15,039 nt of DNA from Burkholderiales bacterium. Lineage in GTDB: Bacteria > Pseudomonadota > Gammaproteobacteria > Burkholderiales > JAEUMW01. The translations under genes were made by a program, and so were the position numbers. The stretch spans positions 1 to 15,039 of the forward strand of contig JAEUMX010000224.1 in NCBI GenBank assembly GCA_016791285.1. The letters are read 5' to 3'. Positions 1 through 8,801 of the stretch are shown piece after piece (within the stretch, counting starts at the first letter, position 1; the number at the start of each line of letters is the position of its first letter). The notes beneath the pieces are model-generated. The model was not told the DNA's origin. It made no database searches and was given only the letters and a program-made list of their open reading frames with translations.

Positions 1-1040
1 ATCTGCTCCACCGCGAGCGTCACGGTGAGACGCCCCTCGCGCAGCTCGGACTCGATGCGCGGCAGCGCCGCCACCACGCCGGGATTCGATTTCACGTCGC
101 TCATCAGCCGGTCCTGCAGCATGCTCCACATGAACTTGATGCGCTGGTCGCGGCGCTTCTCGTGGAACTCACCCGTCGCGGTGAGCTTCTCGCGGTATTC
201 CGTGAGCCGCTTCCAGATCTCGTCCAGTCCGACATTGCGCAGCGCACTGCACATGGAGACCGGCGGCCTCCAGCTGGGGCTGCGCGGATGCATGATGTGC
301 AGCGCATTGCGATAGTGGATGACGGCCTGCTTCGCGCGCACCTCGTTGTCGGGGTCGGCCTTGTTCACGACGATCATGTCGGCGATCTCGAGCACGCCCT
401 TCTTGATGCCCTGCAGTTCGTCGCCGGCGCCGGGCAGCATCAGCACCAGAAAGAAATCGGTCATGTCCGACACCGCGACTTCCGACTGTCCGGTGCCGAC
501 CGTCTCGACCAGGATCACGTCGAAGCCGGCCGCCTCGCACACGACGATGGTCTGCCGCGTGGTGCGCGCCACGCCTCCGAGCGTGCCCCCCGAAGGCGAG
601 GGACGGATGAAGGCATTGGGCGCCACGCCCAGGCGTTCCATCCGCGTCTTGTCGGCGAGGATGCTGCCGCCCGACACCGGACTGGTGGGATCGACGGCGA
701 GCACCGCGACCTTCAACCCCTCGCGGATCAGGTTGCAGCCGAACGCCTCGATGAAGGTGCTCTTGCCGACACCGGGAACACCGGTGATGCCGACGCGAAA
801 CGCCTTGCCCGAGTGCGGAAAGAGCTTGAGGCTCAGCTCCGCGCCGAGCCGCTGATGAACCGGATTGCGGCTTTCGATCAGCGTGATCGCGCGCCCCAGC
901 ATGGCGCGGTTGCCCGCCAGCACGCCCGCCGCCAGCGCATCCACGTCGTAGCGGTTGCGCACGGGCGGTGGCGCCGGCGGTGTCGGTATCGTCGCCGCCG
1001 GCGGTTCCTCGCTGACGGCGTCGAGCTTCAATGGCTCCAC
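1..1040 (-). CDS. meaB: Methylmalonyl-CoA mutase-associated GTPase MeaB (ArgK family), 3' end outside window
   Basis: This is a G3E-class P-loop GTPase. In this family it binds methylmalonyl-CoA mutase, gates loading of intact adenosylcobalamin and protects or reactivates the enzyme. The first 346 codons are visible. The Walker A motif GVPGVGKS is at residues 87-94, the ETVGTGQSE segment is at about 179-187, and the base-specificity motif NKAD is at 226-229. MeaB/ArgK proteins are usually about 330 aa, so little is missing. I chose the GTG at 1040 because GGAGGA lies 8 nt upstream and no in-frame ATG lies between it and the mutB stop 52 nt away. The first ~28 residues are a proline-rich extension (PPAATIPTPPAPPP) before the usual helical start NRYDVDAL. 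It is last in the mutA-mutB-meaB operon, which fits its role. The family assignment is very secure. Confidence 0.95.
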   Translation of the reverse strand, partial: MEPLKLDAVSEEPPAATIPTPPAPPPVRNRYDVDALAAGVLAGNRAMLGRAITLIESRNPVHQRLGAELSLKLFPHSGKAFRVGITGVPGVGKSTFIEAFGCNLIREGLKVAVLAVDPTSPVSGGSILADKTRMERLGVAPNAFIRPSPSGGTLGGVARTTRQTIVVCEAAGFDVILVETVGTGQSEVAVSDMTDFFLVLMLPGAGDELQGIKKGVLEIADMIVVNKADPDNEVRAKQAVIHYRNALHIMHPRSPSWRPPVSMCSALRNVGLDEIWKRLTEYREKLTATGEFHEKRRDQRIKFMWSMLQDRLMSDVKSNPGVVAALPRIESELREGRLTVTLAVEQ

Positions 1041-1092
1041 GGATGCGGTCCTCCGGTTTTGCGCTGGCAGCAGGTCCCTTGCCTGCTGCGCA

Positions 1093-3300
1093 TCAGGCAG
1101 CTTCGCTGGTGTAACCCAGACGCTTGTTGAGCGCCCCGATGAGCGAGATCGCCGCCTGGCTGATGACCGTGCCGGGCGGGTAGATCGCCTCCGCCCCGGC
1201 CGCGTACAGCGCTTCGTAGTCCTGCGGCGGAATGACGCCGCCCACGACGATGAGGATGTCATCGCGCCCGAGGGCCGCCAGCTCGCGCTTGAGCTCGGGC
1301 ACCAGGGTCAGGTGGCCGGCCGCGAGCGAGCTCGCGCCCACCACGTGCACGTCGTTTTCCACCGCCTGCCGCGCCACTTCCGCCGGCGTCTGGAAGAGCG
1401 GCCCGATGTCGACGTCGAAGCCGAGGTCGGCGAACGCCGAGGCGATCACCTTCTGGCCACGGTCGTGTCCGTCCTGGCCCATCTTCGCGACGAGAATGCG
1501 CGGCCGCCGCCCGTCGTTGGCTTCGAAGGTCGCGATCATGTTGTGCACGAGCTTCACCACGTCCGATCTCTCCCCCACTTCACCGCTGTAGACACCGGAG
1601 ATCGCCTTGATCTCCGCCTTGTGGCGGCCGTAGACCTTTTCCAGTGCCGAGCTGATCTCGCCCACCGTGCATCGCGCGCGGCCGGCCTCAATCGCGAGCG
1701 CGAGCAGATTGCCCTCGCTGCGGTCCGCTGCCTGCGTGAGCGCGTGCAGCTTCTCTGCAACCACCTTCTCGTCGCGCTCGCGGCGCAACTGCTCGAGCTG
1801 CGCGATCTGCTGCGAGCGCACCTGCTTGTTGTCGACCTTGAGGACCGGTACGTCCTCCTTCTCGTCGAGCAGGTACTTGTTGACACCGACCACCGTCTGC
1901 CGTCCCGAGTCGATGCGCGCCTGCGTGCGCGCCGCTGCTTCTTCGATCCGCAGCTTCGGGATGCCGGCCTCGATCGCCTTCGCCATGCCGCCCGACTGCT
2001 CGACCTCCTGGATGTGGCGCCACGCGCGCTCGGCGAGCTCGCGGGTCAGACGCTCGACGTAGTAGGAGCCTGCCCACGGATCGACCACCTGCGTCGTGCC
2101 GCTTTCCTGCTGCAGGAAGAGCTGCGTGTTGCGGGCGATGCGGGCGGAGAAGTCGGTCGGCAGCGCCAGGGCTTCGTCGAACGAGTTGGTGTGCAGCGAT
2201 TGCGTGTGGCCCTGGGTGGCCGCCATCGCCTCGATGCACGTGCGCACGACGTTGTTGTAGACGTCCTGCGCGGTCAGGCTCCAGCCCGAGGTCTGCGAGT
2301 GCGTGCGCAGAGCGAGCGACTTCTTGTTCTTCGGCTCGAACTGATTGATGAGCTTCGCCCAGAGCATGCGTGCGGCACGCATCTTGGCGATCTCCATGTA
2401 GAAGTTCATGCCGATCGCCCAGAAGAACGAGAGTCGCGGCGCGAACTGGTCGATCGTGAGGCCCGCCTTCAGCCCGCAGCGCACGTACTCGACGCCGTCC
2501 GCCAGCGTGTACGCCATCTCGAGATCGGCCGTCGCGCCCGCCTCCTGCATGTGGTAGCCGGAGATCGAGATCGAGTTGAACTTCGGCATGTTCTGCGACG
2601 TGAACCCGAAGATGTCCGAGATGATCCGGATCGACGGGTGCGGCGGATAGATGTAGGTGTTGCGGACCATGAACTCCTTCAGGATGTCGTTCTGGATGGT
2701 CCCCGCGAGTTGCGCGTGCTTCACTCCCTGCTCTTCGGCGGCGACGATGTAGAGCGCCAGAATCGGCAGCACCGCACCGTTCATGGTCATCGACACCGTC
2801 ATCTGGTCGAGCGGGATGCTGTCGAACAGCACGCGCATGTCCATGATCGAGTCGATCGCCACCCCCGCCATGCCGACGTCGCCGGCCACGCGCGGGTTGT
2901 CGCTGTCGTAGCCGCGGTGGGTGGCGAGGTCGAAGGCCACCGACAGGCCCTTCTGGCCGGCCGCCAGGTTGCGGCGGTAGAAGGCGTTCGAGTCCTTCGC
3001 CGTGGAGAAGCCCGCGTACTGGCGGATGGTCCACGGCTGCGTCACGTACATCGCCGGGTACGGTCCGCGCAGATAGGGCGGAATGCCCGGCATCGTGTTC
3101 AGATGATCGAGCCCCTGGAGGTCGGCCGCGCTGTACAGCGGCTTCACCGGGATGCCTTCGGGCGTCTCCCACACGAAGTGTTCGGGCGACTTGCCGGTCT
3201 CGCTCTCGAACCGCTTTGCCCATTCCGCAAGCCCGTCGCCGCGCAACGCTCCCGCACCCGCCGGGAAGGCAATCTGCGTGAAATCAGGAATCGTGGCCAT
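1093..3300 (-). CDS. mutB: Methylmalonyl-CoA mutase large (catalytic, B12-binding) subunit
   Basis: This subunit converts (R)-methylmalonyl-CoA to succinyl-CoA using adenosylcobalamin, at the end of propionyl-CoA catabolism in the cytoplasm. The protein has 735 aa, the usual length. Residues ~1-560 form the TIM-barrel substrate domain. By alignment to the Propionibacterium enzyme from memory, Y95 (in [11 protein letters not shown]), R213 (in FMVRNTY) and H250 (in [12 protein letters not shown]) match its active-site Y89, R207 and H244. Residues ~598-735 form the cobalamin domain with DGHDRG at 610-615; H612 is the expected lower cobalt ligand. GASSLAAGH and [11 protein letters not shown] complete the B12 fold. 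The ATG at 3300 follows the mutA TGA after one base (TGACATG), implying translational coupling. All key residues are present, so it should be active. Confidence 0.98.
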   Translation of the reverse strand: MATIPDFTQIAFPAGAGALRGDGLAEWAKRFESETGKSPEHFVWETPEGIPVKPLYSAADLQGLDHLNTMPGIPPYLRGPYPAMYVTQPWTIRQYAGFSTAKDSNAFYRRNLAAGQKGLSVAFDLATHRGYDSDNPRVAGDVGMAGVAIDSIMDMRVLFDSIPLDQMTVSMTMNGAVLPILALYIVAAEEQGVKHAQLAGTIQNDILKEFMVRNTYIYPPHPSIRIISDIFGFTSQNMPKFNSISISGYHMQEAGATADLEMAYTLADGVEYVRCGLKAGLTIDQFAPRLSFFWAIGMNFYMEIAKMRAARMLWAKLINQFEPKNKKSLALRTHSQTSGWSLTAQDVYNNVVRTCIEAMAATQGHTQSLHTNSFDEALALPTDFSARIARNTQLFLQQESGTTQVVDPWAGSYYVERLTRELAERAWRHIQEVEQSGGMAKAIEAGIPKLRIEEAAARTQARIDSGRQTVVGVNKYLLDEKEDVPVLKVDNKQVRSQQIAQLEQLRRERDEKVVAEKLHALTQAADRSEGNLLALAIEAGRARCTVGEISSALEKVYGRHKAEIKAISGVYSGEVGERSDVVKLVHNMIATFEANDGRRPRILVAKMGQDGHDRGQKVIASAFADLGFDVDIGPLFQTPAEVARQAVENDVHVVGASSLAAGHLTLVPELKRELAALGRDDILIVVGGVIPPQDYEALYAAGAEAIYPPGTVISQAAISLIGALNKRLGYTSEAA

Positions 3301-3301
3301 G

Positions 3302-5410
3302 TCAGATCACTCCCAGGCGCGTGAGGACGGCGCGCGTGGTCTGCAGCACATCGCCCCCCATGAAGATGAAATCGTCGATACCGGCCGCGTTGTAAGCGTC
3401 CTTCTTGTCGCCCGGCGCACCGGCGAGGAACAGATACTCGCAGCCCGCCGCCTTCAGGGCCTGCGCCGTGGGCACGGCCAGGGTCTCGTAAACGGCGTCC
3501 GACGAGCACAGGATGGCGATCCGCGCCCCGCTCTTCCTGAACGCGGCGACGCAGGATTCCATATCCGCAAACCCCGCGTTGCCGGGCACCTGAATGCCCG
3601 CCGCCTCGAAGAAGTTCTTGGTGAACGTGGCGCGCCCCGTGTGCTGCGCGACGCTGCCGAGATTCGCCGAGAAGATCTGCGGCCGCGCCCCGGTCTTCCC
3701 GAGATAGGCGTCGGACGCATCGCGCAGCGCCTCGAAGCGCTCGCCGTAGCGATGTGTGGGCAGCGCCTCGATCTGTTCGCCGCCGCTCGCCAGCGCGGCG
3801 GCAATCCCGCCGAGCGTCGCACCGCCGGCCACGGCCGCGACCGTCGCCTCGGTCAGCGCCCCCGCCGCCGCCTTCTTCAGGGCCTGCGCCGCGTCGCCCG
3901 CCCCCGCATGGTCGCGCCGGTATACGGCCAGCCGTTCGCCCGCGGTCTGGGCGTGCAGATCGAGGACCTCGCGCACGATCGGCGTCTCGAGGATGTTCGG
4001 GAACTCGCTCACGCCGGTGACCGGATCGCGCCGCTTGGCGATCGCGCCTTCGCGCTGCGCGTACGACGCCGCGATCTTCTTCGCGAAGCTGCCGTCCTTC
4101 AGCACCGCGACCATGCCACCCGCCTGCTCGATGGCCTGGAACTCGACCCACCCCGCCTTCGCGATCTCCTCGGTCCGGCTCTCGACGTACCACGACCCAC
4201 CGCCCCCATCGATCACCTTCGCGATGTTCGACTCCTCGGCGAGCACGACATGCGTATTGCGCGCGATGCGCCGGCCGAGCTCATCGGACAGCCCGAGGGC
4301 CGCGTCGAACGGCCGCACGGTGATCGAATCGGCACCGCCGACCGCCGCCGCGAAGCAGCCGACCGTGGTGCGCAGGATGTTCACCCACGGATCACGCTTG
4401 CTCATCATCCGCGCTGCCGTCACGGCGTGCAGCCGCATCGCCCGCGCCGGCTCCGATGCGCCGCAGGACTCGGCAACCCGCGCCCACATCTTCCGCGCCG
4501 CGCGCAGCTTGCAGATGCCGAGGAACTGATCGCACGGGATCGAGTAGGTGAAGAGGATCTGCCGGCATGCCGTATCGATGTCGAGGCCGGCGGCCGTCAT
4601 CGCCTTGAGGTAGGTCACGGCGGTGGCCATCGACGCCGCGAGATCCTGCGTCTCGGTCGCACCCGCGTCGTGATACGGCGAGGTGTCGACACCCACCGCA
4701 GTCACGTTCGGGTAGTGCGCGGCGGTGTAGCGCGCGAGATCCGCCATCTGCGCGAGCGCCGTCTCGATCGACACCGGGAGCTTGCCGGTCGCGGCGAGCG
4801 CTGCCAGCGGATCGGCGTCGAAGGCACCCTTCGCCGCCTCCGGTTTGACCTGCCGGCGCTGCCACAGCGCCGCGAGCAGCGCTGCGGCAGGTAGGAACTG
4901 CGCGCCGGCATCGAGATGGATCGGCGCGAGATCGAGATACACGCCGGTCAACAACCGGTCGAGATCGTCGGTGGTGTAGAGCATGAGACCGTCGACACCG
5001 GCGAGTTCGGCGGCAGTTGGCGCGTCGCCGTCGAGCCCAGCCTTCGCCGCCGCATCGAAGACGACCTCGACCGACTTCACGCCGCGCTCCAGGTCGCGCA
5101 GGATCACGTCGTTGCAGGCTGCCGGGTCTGGGTACGCATAGGTGCCGCGCGCGTCCCAGTCGTCGATGCGGTTGCCCGAAGCGCGCCCGCCGCGCGTATA
5201 CGGCGTCGCCCCCGGGAACCCCGAGGGATCACCCGCCGCCGGCCAGTCCTGGCGGGTGTAGATCGGCCGCAAGGTGATGCCCTCGTGCGTCTTCGTGAGC
5301 ATCCGCTTGTCGAACGGCGCACCCTTCAGCGCCTTCTCGACGTCCGCCACCCACTGCTCGTGGGTAGGCACGGAGAAACCTTCCGTGAAATTGATCTGCT
5401 GATCGTCCAT
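3302..5410 (-). CDS. mutA: Methylmalonyl-CoA mutase small subunit
   Basis: This is the non-catalytic partner of MutB in the heterodimeric mutase. The 702-aa sequence follows the mutase fold throughout: an N-terminal TIM-barrel-like domain ([10 protein letters not shown] near the start, [20 protein letters not shown] and [20 protein letters not shown] in the middle) and a C-terminal flavodoxin-like domain ([19 protein letters not shown] onward). That last domain lacks the D-x-H-x-x-G cobalt-ligand motif, as expected for MutA, so it cannot coordinate cobalamin itself. The start ATG at 5410 is preceded by a purine-rich GGGGACGGA. It is the first gene of the operon, with 1 nt separating it from mutB and a predicted promoter about 110 nt upstream. 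The family was recognised from the pairing and the conserved segments. The gene is intact. Confidence 0.96.
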   Translation of the reverse strand: MDDQQINFTEGFSVPTHEQWVADVEKALKGAPFDKRMLTKTHEGITLRPIYTRQDWPAAGDPSGFPGATPYTRGGRASGNRIDDWDARGTYAYPDPAACNDVILRDLERGVKSVEVVFDAAAKAGLDGDAPTAAELAGVDGLMLYTTDDLDRLLTGVYLDLAPIHLDAGAQFLPAAALLAALWQRRQVKPEAAKGAFDADPLAALAATGKLPVSIETALAQMADLARYTAAHYPNVTAVGVDTSPYHDAGATETQDLAASMATAVTYLKAMTAAGLDIDTACRQILFTYSIPCDQFLGICKLRAARKMWARVAESCGASEPARAMRLHAVTAARMMSKRDPWVNILRTTVGCFAAAVGGADSITVRPFDAALGLSDELGRRIARNTHVVLAEESNIAKVIDGGGGSWYVESRTEEIAKAGWVEFQAIEQAGGMVAVLKDGSFAKKIAASYAQREGAIAKRRDPVTGVSEFPNILETPIVREVLDLHAQTAGERLAVYRRDHAGAGDAAQALKKAAAGALTEATVAAVAGGATLGGIAAALASGGEQIEALPTHRYGERFEALRDASDAYLGKTGARPQIFSANLGSVAQHTGRATFTKNFFEAAGIQVPGNAGFADMESCVAAFRKSGARIAILCSSDAVYETLAVPTAQALKAAGCEYLFLAGAPGDKKDAYNAAGIDDFIFMGGDVLQTTRAVLTRLGVI

Positions 5411-5517
5411 TCCGTCCCCGCGTTCGGTTGATTTGCCCGATGCGGCGGCCCCATCTTCGAGACGGTGCCGTTCGACCGGGTTTTGATTTGTTGGAACGCC
5501 TTACTGCTGCACCGGCG

Positions 5518-5546
5518 AAAGTACGGCGGAGCGGGCGGAGTGTCAA
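5518..5546 (-). promoter_or_regulatory. Predicted sigma70 promoter of the mutA-mutB-meaB operon
   Basis: On the minus strand a perfect -35 hexamer TTGACA (5546-5541) is followed by exactly 17 bases and TACTTT (5523-5518), which matches the -10 consensus at the first, second and last positions. Transcription would begin near 5511, leaving an untranslated leader of about 100 nt before the mutA ATG at 5410. The -35 is overlapped by a direct repeat described separately. This is a sequence-based prediction only; the weak -10 suggests that an activator or sigma-factor preference may matter. Confidence 0.55.
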
Positions 5547-5554
5547 GAAGTGTC
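5539..5554. repeat. Direct repeat AGTGTC with 10-bp period over the mut promoter -35
   Basis: AGTGTC occurs at 5539-5544 and again at 5549-5554, separated by AAGA. Read on the operon strand this is GACACT-TCTT-GACACT, and the downstream copy contains most of the TTGACA -35 element. A spacing of one helical turn places both copies on the same DNA face, as for a regulator contacting tandem half-sites. No regulator gene is adjacent, so the binding protein is unknown. Confidence 0.35.
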
Positions 5555-5682
5555 GCCGCGTCGGCCGCGCAGCGTTGGCGGACAGGTAGTGACCTGCATG
5601 GCCGGAACCGAACGAAATCCTCGACTGACCTCGGCTGCCCCCGGCGACACTCCCCAAGTGCCAGAATCTCTTATCGCGACGG

Positions 5683-6516
5683 TCAGGAGTCGACGAAAGC
5701 GGGAATCTTCAGCGAGGTGAGTGCGAACGTCGGATCGGGCGTGCTTGAACCACCGTACGGCCAAACGTTGAAGTAGATCGACATTTCAGCGTTGACGTCA
5801 GGCGCGTTCACGATGCTGGTCCAGGATATGGCCGGAGACACGAAAGGGTTGGCGACCCGCCCGTAGGCCGCGGCGAACTCGACAGGCCGACCCTGCCGCC
5901 AAGTGACACCGAAAGTTACTTCCTTCGACTTGACCGTCTGGGTTGCATCAATCAGGAAGCGATGAAGATTGTTCCAGTCGGGTTGCGTGCCATCTTGCGA
6001 CCAGGGTTGCACGACGAACTGGGCGTTGCTGTCGTGGGGAGGACTGGGCGGCTGTTGGTAAACCCAGTTCTGATTATTGCCGTTATCGTACAGTCCCTGG
6101 TTCTGTCGACCGATCTCGACGATATCGATCTCGTGGGCCGTGTCTGAATAAATGAAGAGCCCGCAGGTGACATTCGGGTTTTGGGTCAGAAACACGGACC
6201 AGTCGGTACAGGAGATGCTGGCGACGTAGATCCCATAATCGAGGCGCTTCCCGCTCGGCACCTCGAGCCGCGCTTCGGCCGCCGCCCAAGCCTGGTCAGC
6301 GCCCGAATCGGGTATGAATCCATTGGGCCACTGGTACTTATACCCCGAGTTGCGTGCCGTCTTCGCCTGCAAAGTGTTATCCACCACGGCGATATTCGCC
6401 GGCAACCACAGGTTCGGCCCATAGCTGTTGTCCGTGGCCTGTTCCGGGGGTTGTGCCTGCGTCGGTGGCGCCGGTTTGTCGGTTATCCACGTGAAGTTGT
6501 TCCAAGTCAGTTTCAT
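5683..6516 (-). CDS. Glycoside hydrolase family 16-like (concanavalin A-fold) protein
   Basis: This is a probable beta-glucanase-type hydrolase of the concanavalin-like jelly-roll fold. The key sign is HEIDIVEIG, in which E129-x-D131-x-x-E134 matches the catalytic E-x-D-x-x-E signature of GH16 (nucleophile and acid/base glutamates). The flanking aromatic-rich strands (LDYGIYVAS, NWVYQQ, LHRFLID, MSIYFNVWPYGG) also suit the fold. The predicted protein is 277 aa with no signal peptide or membrane segment, which is odd for an enzyme acting on polysaccharide. The start is ambiguous because two ATGs are adjacent (6519 and 6516); GAGGA lies 6 nt before the second, which I prefer. The upstream AraC gene's TGA overlaps these ATGs, so translation is probably coupled. 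GC content is lower than in the mut genes (one 60-base line counted at about 58%). The substrate is unknown. Confidence 0.65.
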   Translation of the reverse strand: MKLTWNNFTWITDKPAPPTQAQPPEQATDNSYGPNLWLPANIAVVDNTLQAKTARNSGYKYQWPNGFIPDSGADQAWAAAEARLEVPSGKRLDYGIYVASISCTDWSVFLTQNPNVTCGLFIYSDTAHEIDIVEIGRQNQGLYDNGNNQNWVYQQPPSPPHDSNAQFVVQPWSQDGTQPDWNNLHRFLIDATQTVKSKEVTFGVTWRQGRPVEFAAAYGRVANPFVSPAISWTSIVNAPDVNAEMSIYFNVWPYGGSSTPDPTFALTSLKIPAFVDS

Positions 6517-7532
6517 CATTGATCCTCGACTGATGATCGGTGGCGACACTGCGATGCCGGCGGCTTCGACGTCGACTCTTCGCGCAAAGTCCGCCGATAC
6601 CGCGCCGGGGGCGTCGCGAAGCGCCGCTTGAAGGCGCGATTGAAAGCGGCTTCGGAATCGTAGCCGACGTCTCCGGCGATCTGCAGCACGCTGCGGCTCG
6701 TCGTGCGCAGGGATTCGGCGGCGAGTTCGAGCCGCCAGTCGGCGAGATAGGCCATCGGTCCCTGGCCGAGATAGCGCGCGAAGCGCTCGGTCAGGGTCGA
6801 GCGCGACAGGCCGGCCTTCTGCGCGAGCTCGTCGAGCGTCCACGCACGCGCCGGCTGCTGGTGCAACTCCGCGAGCGCGCGTCCCACGGCCGGGTCGGCG
6901 GCGCCCGCCAGCCAGCCGGATCGCCCAGGCGGCAACTGCAGGAGGTAGCGCCGCAGCACCTCGGCGAACAGAACCTCGGCGAGGCGCGCGACGATCACGC
7001 CGCTTCCCGGCGCCGCGGTCGATAACTGCTCGACGGCGTGGCGAATCATGTTCTCGAGCAGCTCGCCGTACGAGTCGCTGCGAACGTGTACGCGCACGAC
7101 ATGGGGCAGGCCGGCGAGCACCGGCTGGATGAGCCGTGCTTCGCACGCCAGGTAACCGCAGATGAGGTGGGTTTCTTCTCCGCCGCCGTGCCGGCGCTCG
7201 AGCTTGGCTGCGCCGCTCAGGAAGGCGGCCAGGTTGTCTTCGGCATCGATCGTCTCGACGGCGAGGCCGTTGCCCATGTAGTGCGCGTCCCCGTGCGGAA
7301 TGATGACGATATCCCCCGCCGCGAGGGGCGTCGTCTCGCCACCGACGCGCACGTAGCCGCGGCCCGCCGCGATGAGGTGAAACTCGATGACGTGACTCGA
7401 AGGCGACGCGACGTAACGGCTGAGCATCCGTGCGGGCGGAGAGCGAATACACCATGGCGCTTCGCACACGCCGTTGAAGAAGACGGCGCCGCTGATCTTC
7501 ACCACGCGGAGGATTTCGGAAAGCGCATCCAT
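6516..7532 (-). CDS. AraC-family transcriptional regulator (cupin + double HTH), copy 1
   Basis: This is a DNA-binding regulator of 338 aa. Residues ~1-190 form the cupin-like sensor of the AraC_binding/Cupin_6 type (MDALSEILRVVKISGAVFF, APWCIR, a GDIVIIPHGDAHYM strand pair). The C-terminal AraC DNA-binding domain has helix-turn-helix 1 at ~231-252 (WTLDELAQKAGLSRSTLTERF) and helix-turn-helix 2 at ~281-305, ending in the family hallmark VGYDSEAAFNRAFKRRF. LPPGRSGWLAG and DPAVGRAL mark the linker. It is divergent from the methyltransferase at 7694 (161-bp gap) and overlaps the GH16-like gene in an ATGATGA arrangement, so both are candidate targets. A clear paralogue lies at 8802-9752. The ligand is unknown. 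Confidence 0.93.
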   Translation of the reverse strand: MDALSEILRVVKISGAVFFNGVCEAPWCIRSPPARMLSRYVASPSSHVIEFHLIAAGRGYVRVGGETTPLAAGDIVIIPHGDAHYMGNGLAVETIDAEDNLAAFLSGAAKLERRHGGGEETHLICGYLACEARLIQPVLAGLPHVVRVHVRSDSYGELLENMIRHAVEQLSTAAPGSGVIVARLAEVLFAEVLRRYLLQLPPGRSGWLAGAADPAVGRALAELHQQPARAWTLDELAQKAGLSRSTLTERFARYLGQGPMAYLADWRLELAAESLRTTSRSVLQIAGDVGYDSEAAFNRAFKRRFATPPARYRRTLREESTSKPPASQCRHRSSVEDQ

Positions 7533-7564
7533 GTCAGGGCAAGTGGCGGTCTGCCGGTCAAGAC

Positions 7565-7574
7565 TTCCGGTCGC
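7565..7574. promoter_or_regulatory. Possible operator word TTCCGGTCGC, copy 1
   Basis: TTCCGGTCGC lies in the 161-bp gap between the first AraC gene and the methyltransferase, 33 bases upstream of the regulator start. The same ten bases recur at 9793-9802 before the paralogous regulator. A related CCGGTC also occurs 13 bases to the left, giving two CCGGTC half-sites in tandem. This is suggestive of an AraC-type binding site but could be chance or shared ancestry. Confidence 0.3.
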
Positions 7575-7693
7575 TCGATCAAGCGTGAGTCACCCGCCAG
7601 CATGATGGGCAAGAACGCCGGTTGCGCGGCAAAGCCGACGCGATCTGGCGCTCGCAGAATGCAGACTCGTTCACACTGTCGGAGGACCCGGGA

Positions 7694-8758
7694 ATGAACG
7701 CGAACATCGATCACGAAAAGCTGCACGCTCTCGCCGGGCGCGCGATCGTGGATTTCGGCGCGGTGTCGATTGCGCCACTGGTGCTCATCGGCGATCAGCT
7801 CGGATTATATCGTGGCATCGCGGAGCACGGACCGCTCACCTCGACCGAGCTTGCGGCGCGCACCGGCACCCACGAGCGCTACGTGCGTGAGTGGCTCAAC
7901 GCGCAGGCTGCTTCCGGATACGTGAGCTACCAGGCCGACAGCGGGCGTTACGCGCTCACGCCGGAACAGGCGCTGCTGTTTGCCGACGAAGACAGCCCCG
8001 CCTTCATCGTCGGCGCGTTCCAGACTGCGCTTGCCGCCGGGCGCATCATGGGGAAGCTCACCGAAGCCTTCCGCACCGGCAGCGGCATCGGCTGGCACGA
8101 GCACGACCACCAGCTGTTCCACGGCGTCGCGCGCTTTTTCCGCTCCTCGTACACGGGAAATCTCGTGCAGAACTGGATTCCGGCCATCGACGGCATGGAG
8201 GCGAAGCTCAAGGAGGGCGCGCGCGTGGCCGACATCGGCTGCGGCCACGGCGCCTCGACGATTGTGATGGCGCAGGCATATCCCGCCTCGCGGTTCACCG
8301 GCTTCGACTACCACGCCGAATCCGTGGCCGCGGCGAACGAGCGGGCGCGCCTTGCCGGGGTTGCCGATCGCTGTCGCTTCGAAGTCGCCAGCGCCAAGGA
8401 TTTCCCGGGCCGCAGCTACGACTTCGTGACGGTGTTCGATGCGCTGCACGACATGGGCGATCCCGCGGGTGCGGCGCGCCACGTGCTGACCACGCTCGCG
8501 CGCGAGGGGAGCTGGATGATCGTCGAACCCTATGCCGGCGATCGCGTCGAGGAGAATCTGAATCCGGTCGGGCGCGCCTACTACGCAGGGTCGACGATGA
8601 TCTGCACGCCGTGTTCGCTGGCGCAGGAGGTGGGCCTTGCGCTGGGGGCGCAGGCAGGCGAGGCGCGCATGCGCGCGGTGGTCACCGAAGCCGGATTCAC
8701 GCGCTTCTCGCGCGCAACGCAGACGCCGTTCAACCTCGTCTACGATGCGCGACCCTGA
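7694..8758 (+). CDS. Class I SAM-dependent methyltransferase with N-terminal winged helix (Rv2258c-like)
   Basis: This is a predicted small-molecule methyltransferase of 354 aa. Residues ~23-95 form a winged-helix dimerisation domain (GLYRGIAEHGPLTSTELAARTG, then TGTHERYVREWLNAQAASGYV). The Rossmann fold follows, with SAM-binding motif I VADIGCGHG at 178-186, the acidic motif II residue D205 (FTGFDYH) and the motif IV-like segment VFDALHDM at ~247-254. The C-terminal part (CTPCSLAQEVGLALGAQAG, then FNLVYDARP) is typical of this family. The ATG at 7694 was chosen because GGAGGA (7681-7686) lies 7 nt upstream; the same frame stays open further 5' but without such a site. It is divergent from one AraC regulator and converges on the other. 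The substrate cannot be inferred. Confidence 0.9.
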   Translation: MNANIDHEKLHALAGRAIVDFGAVSIAPLVLIGDQLGLYRGIAEHGPLTSTELAARTGTHERYVREWLNAQAASGYVSYQADSGRYALTPEQALLFADEDSPAFIVGAFQTALAAGRIMGKLTEAFRTGSGIGWHEHDHQLFHGVARFFRSSYTGNLVQNWIPAIDGMEAKLKEGARVADIGCGHGASTIVMAQAYPASRFTGFDYHAESVAAANERARLAGVADRCRFEVASAKDFPGRSYDFVTVFDALHDMGDPAGAARHVLTTLAREGSWMIVEPYAGDRVEENLNPVGRAYYAGSTMICTPCSLAQEVGLALGAQAGEARMRAVVTEAGFTRFSRATQTPFNLVYDARP

Positions 8759-8801
8759 AAAGACGCGGAGACAGTGCGCACCGGAAAGCCTTCTCGTCGG
8801 C

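Noticed and set aside
955..4894. Very long plus-strand open frames opposite mutA/mutB (up to 789 codons).
   Set aside because: They are antisense reading frames created by GC-rich codon bias; the minus-strand products are unmistakable mutase subunits and the plus-strand products are Arg/His-rich with no recognisable domain.
5411..5517. Leader of the mut operon as a possible cobalamin riboswitch.
   Set aside because: It is only about 100 nt long and I see no B12-box-like conserved core; cobalamin riboswitches are longer.
5640..5682. Short hairpin GGCACT-TGGGG-AGTGTC (minus strand) after the GH16-like gene, as a terminator.
   Set aside because: The stem is six pairs including a G-T pair and there is no following T-run.
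5465..5776. A 103-codon plus-strand frame in the mutA/GH16 gap.
   Set aside because: It overlaps the mut promoter and the 3' end of the GH16-like gene, has no ribosome site and no recognisable domain.
6517..7467. An in-frame extension of the GH16-like reading frame far upstream into the AraC gene (apparent 594-codon frame).
   Set aside because: The extension is Arg-rich, antagonistic to the well-conserved AraC frame on the same strand, and the GAGGA-ATGATG start explains the GH16-like product.
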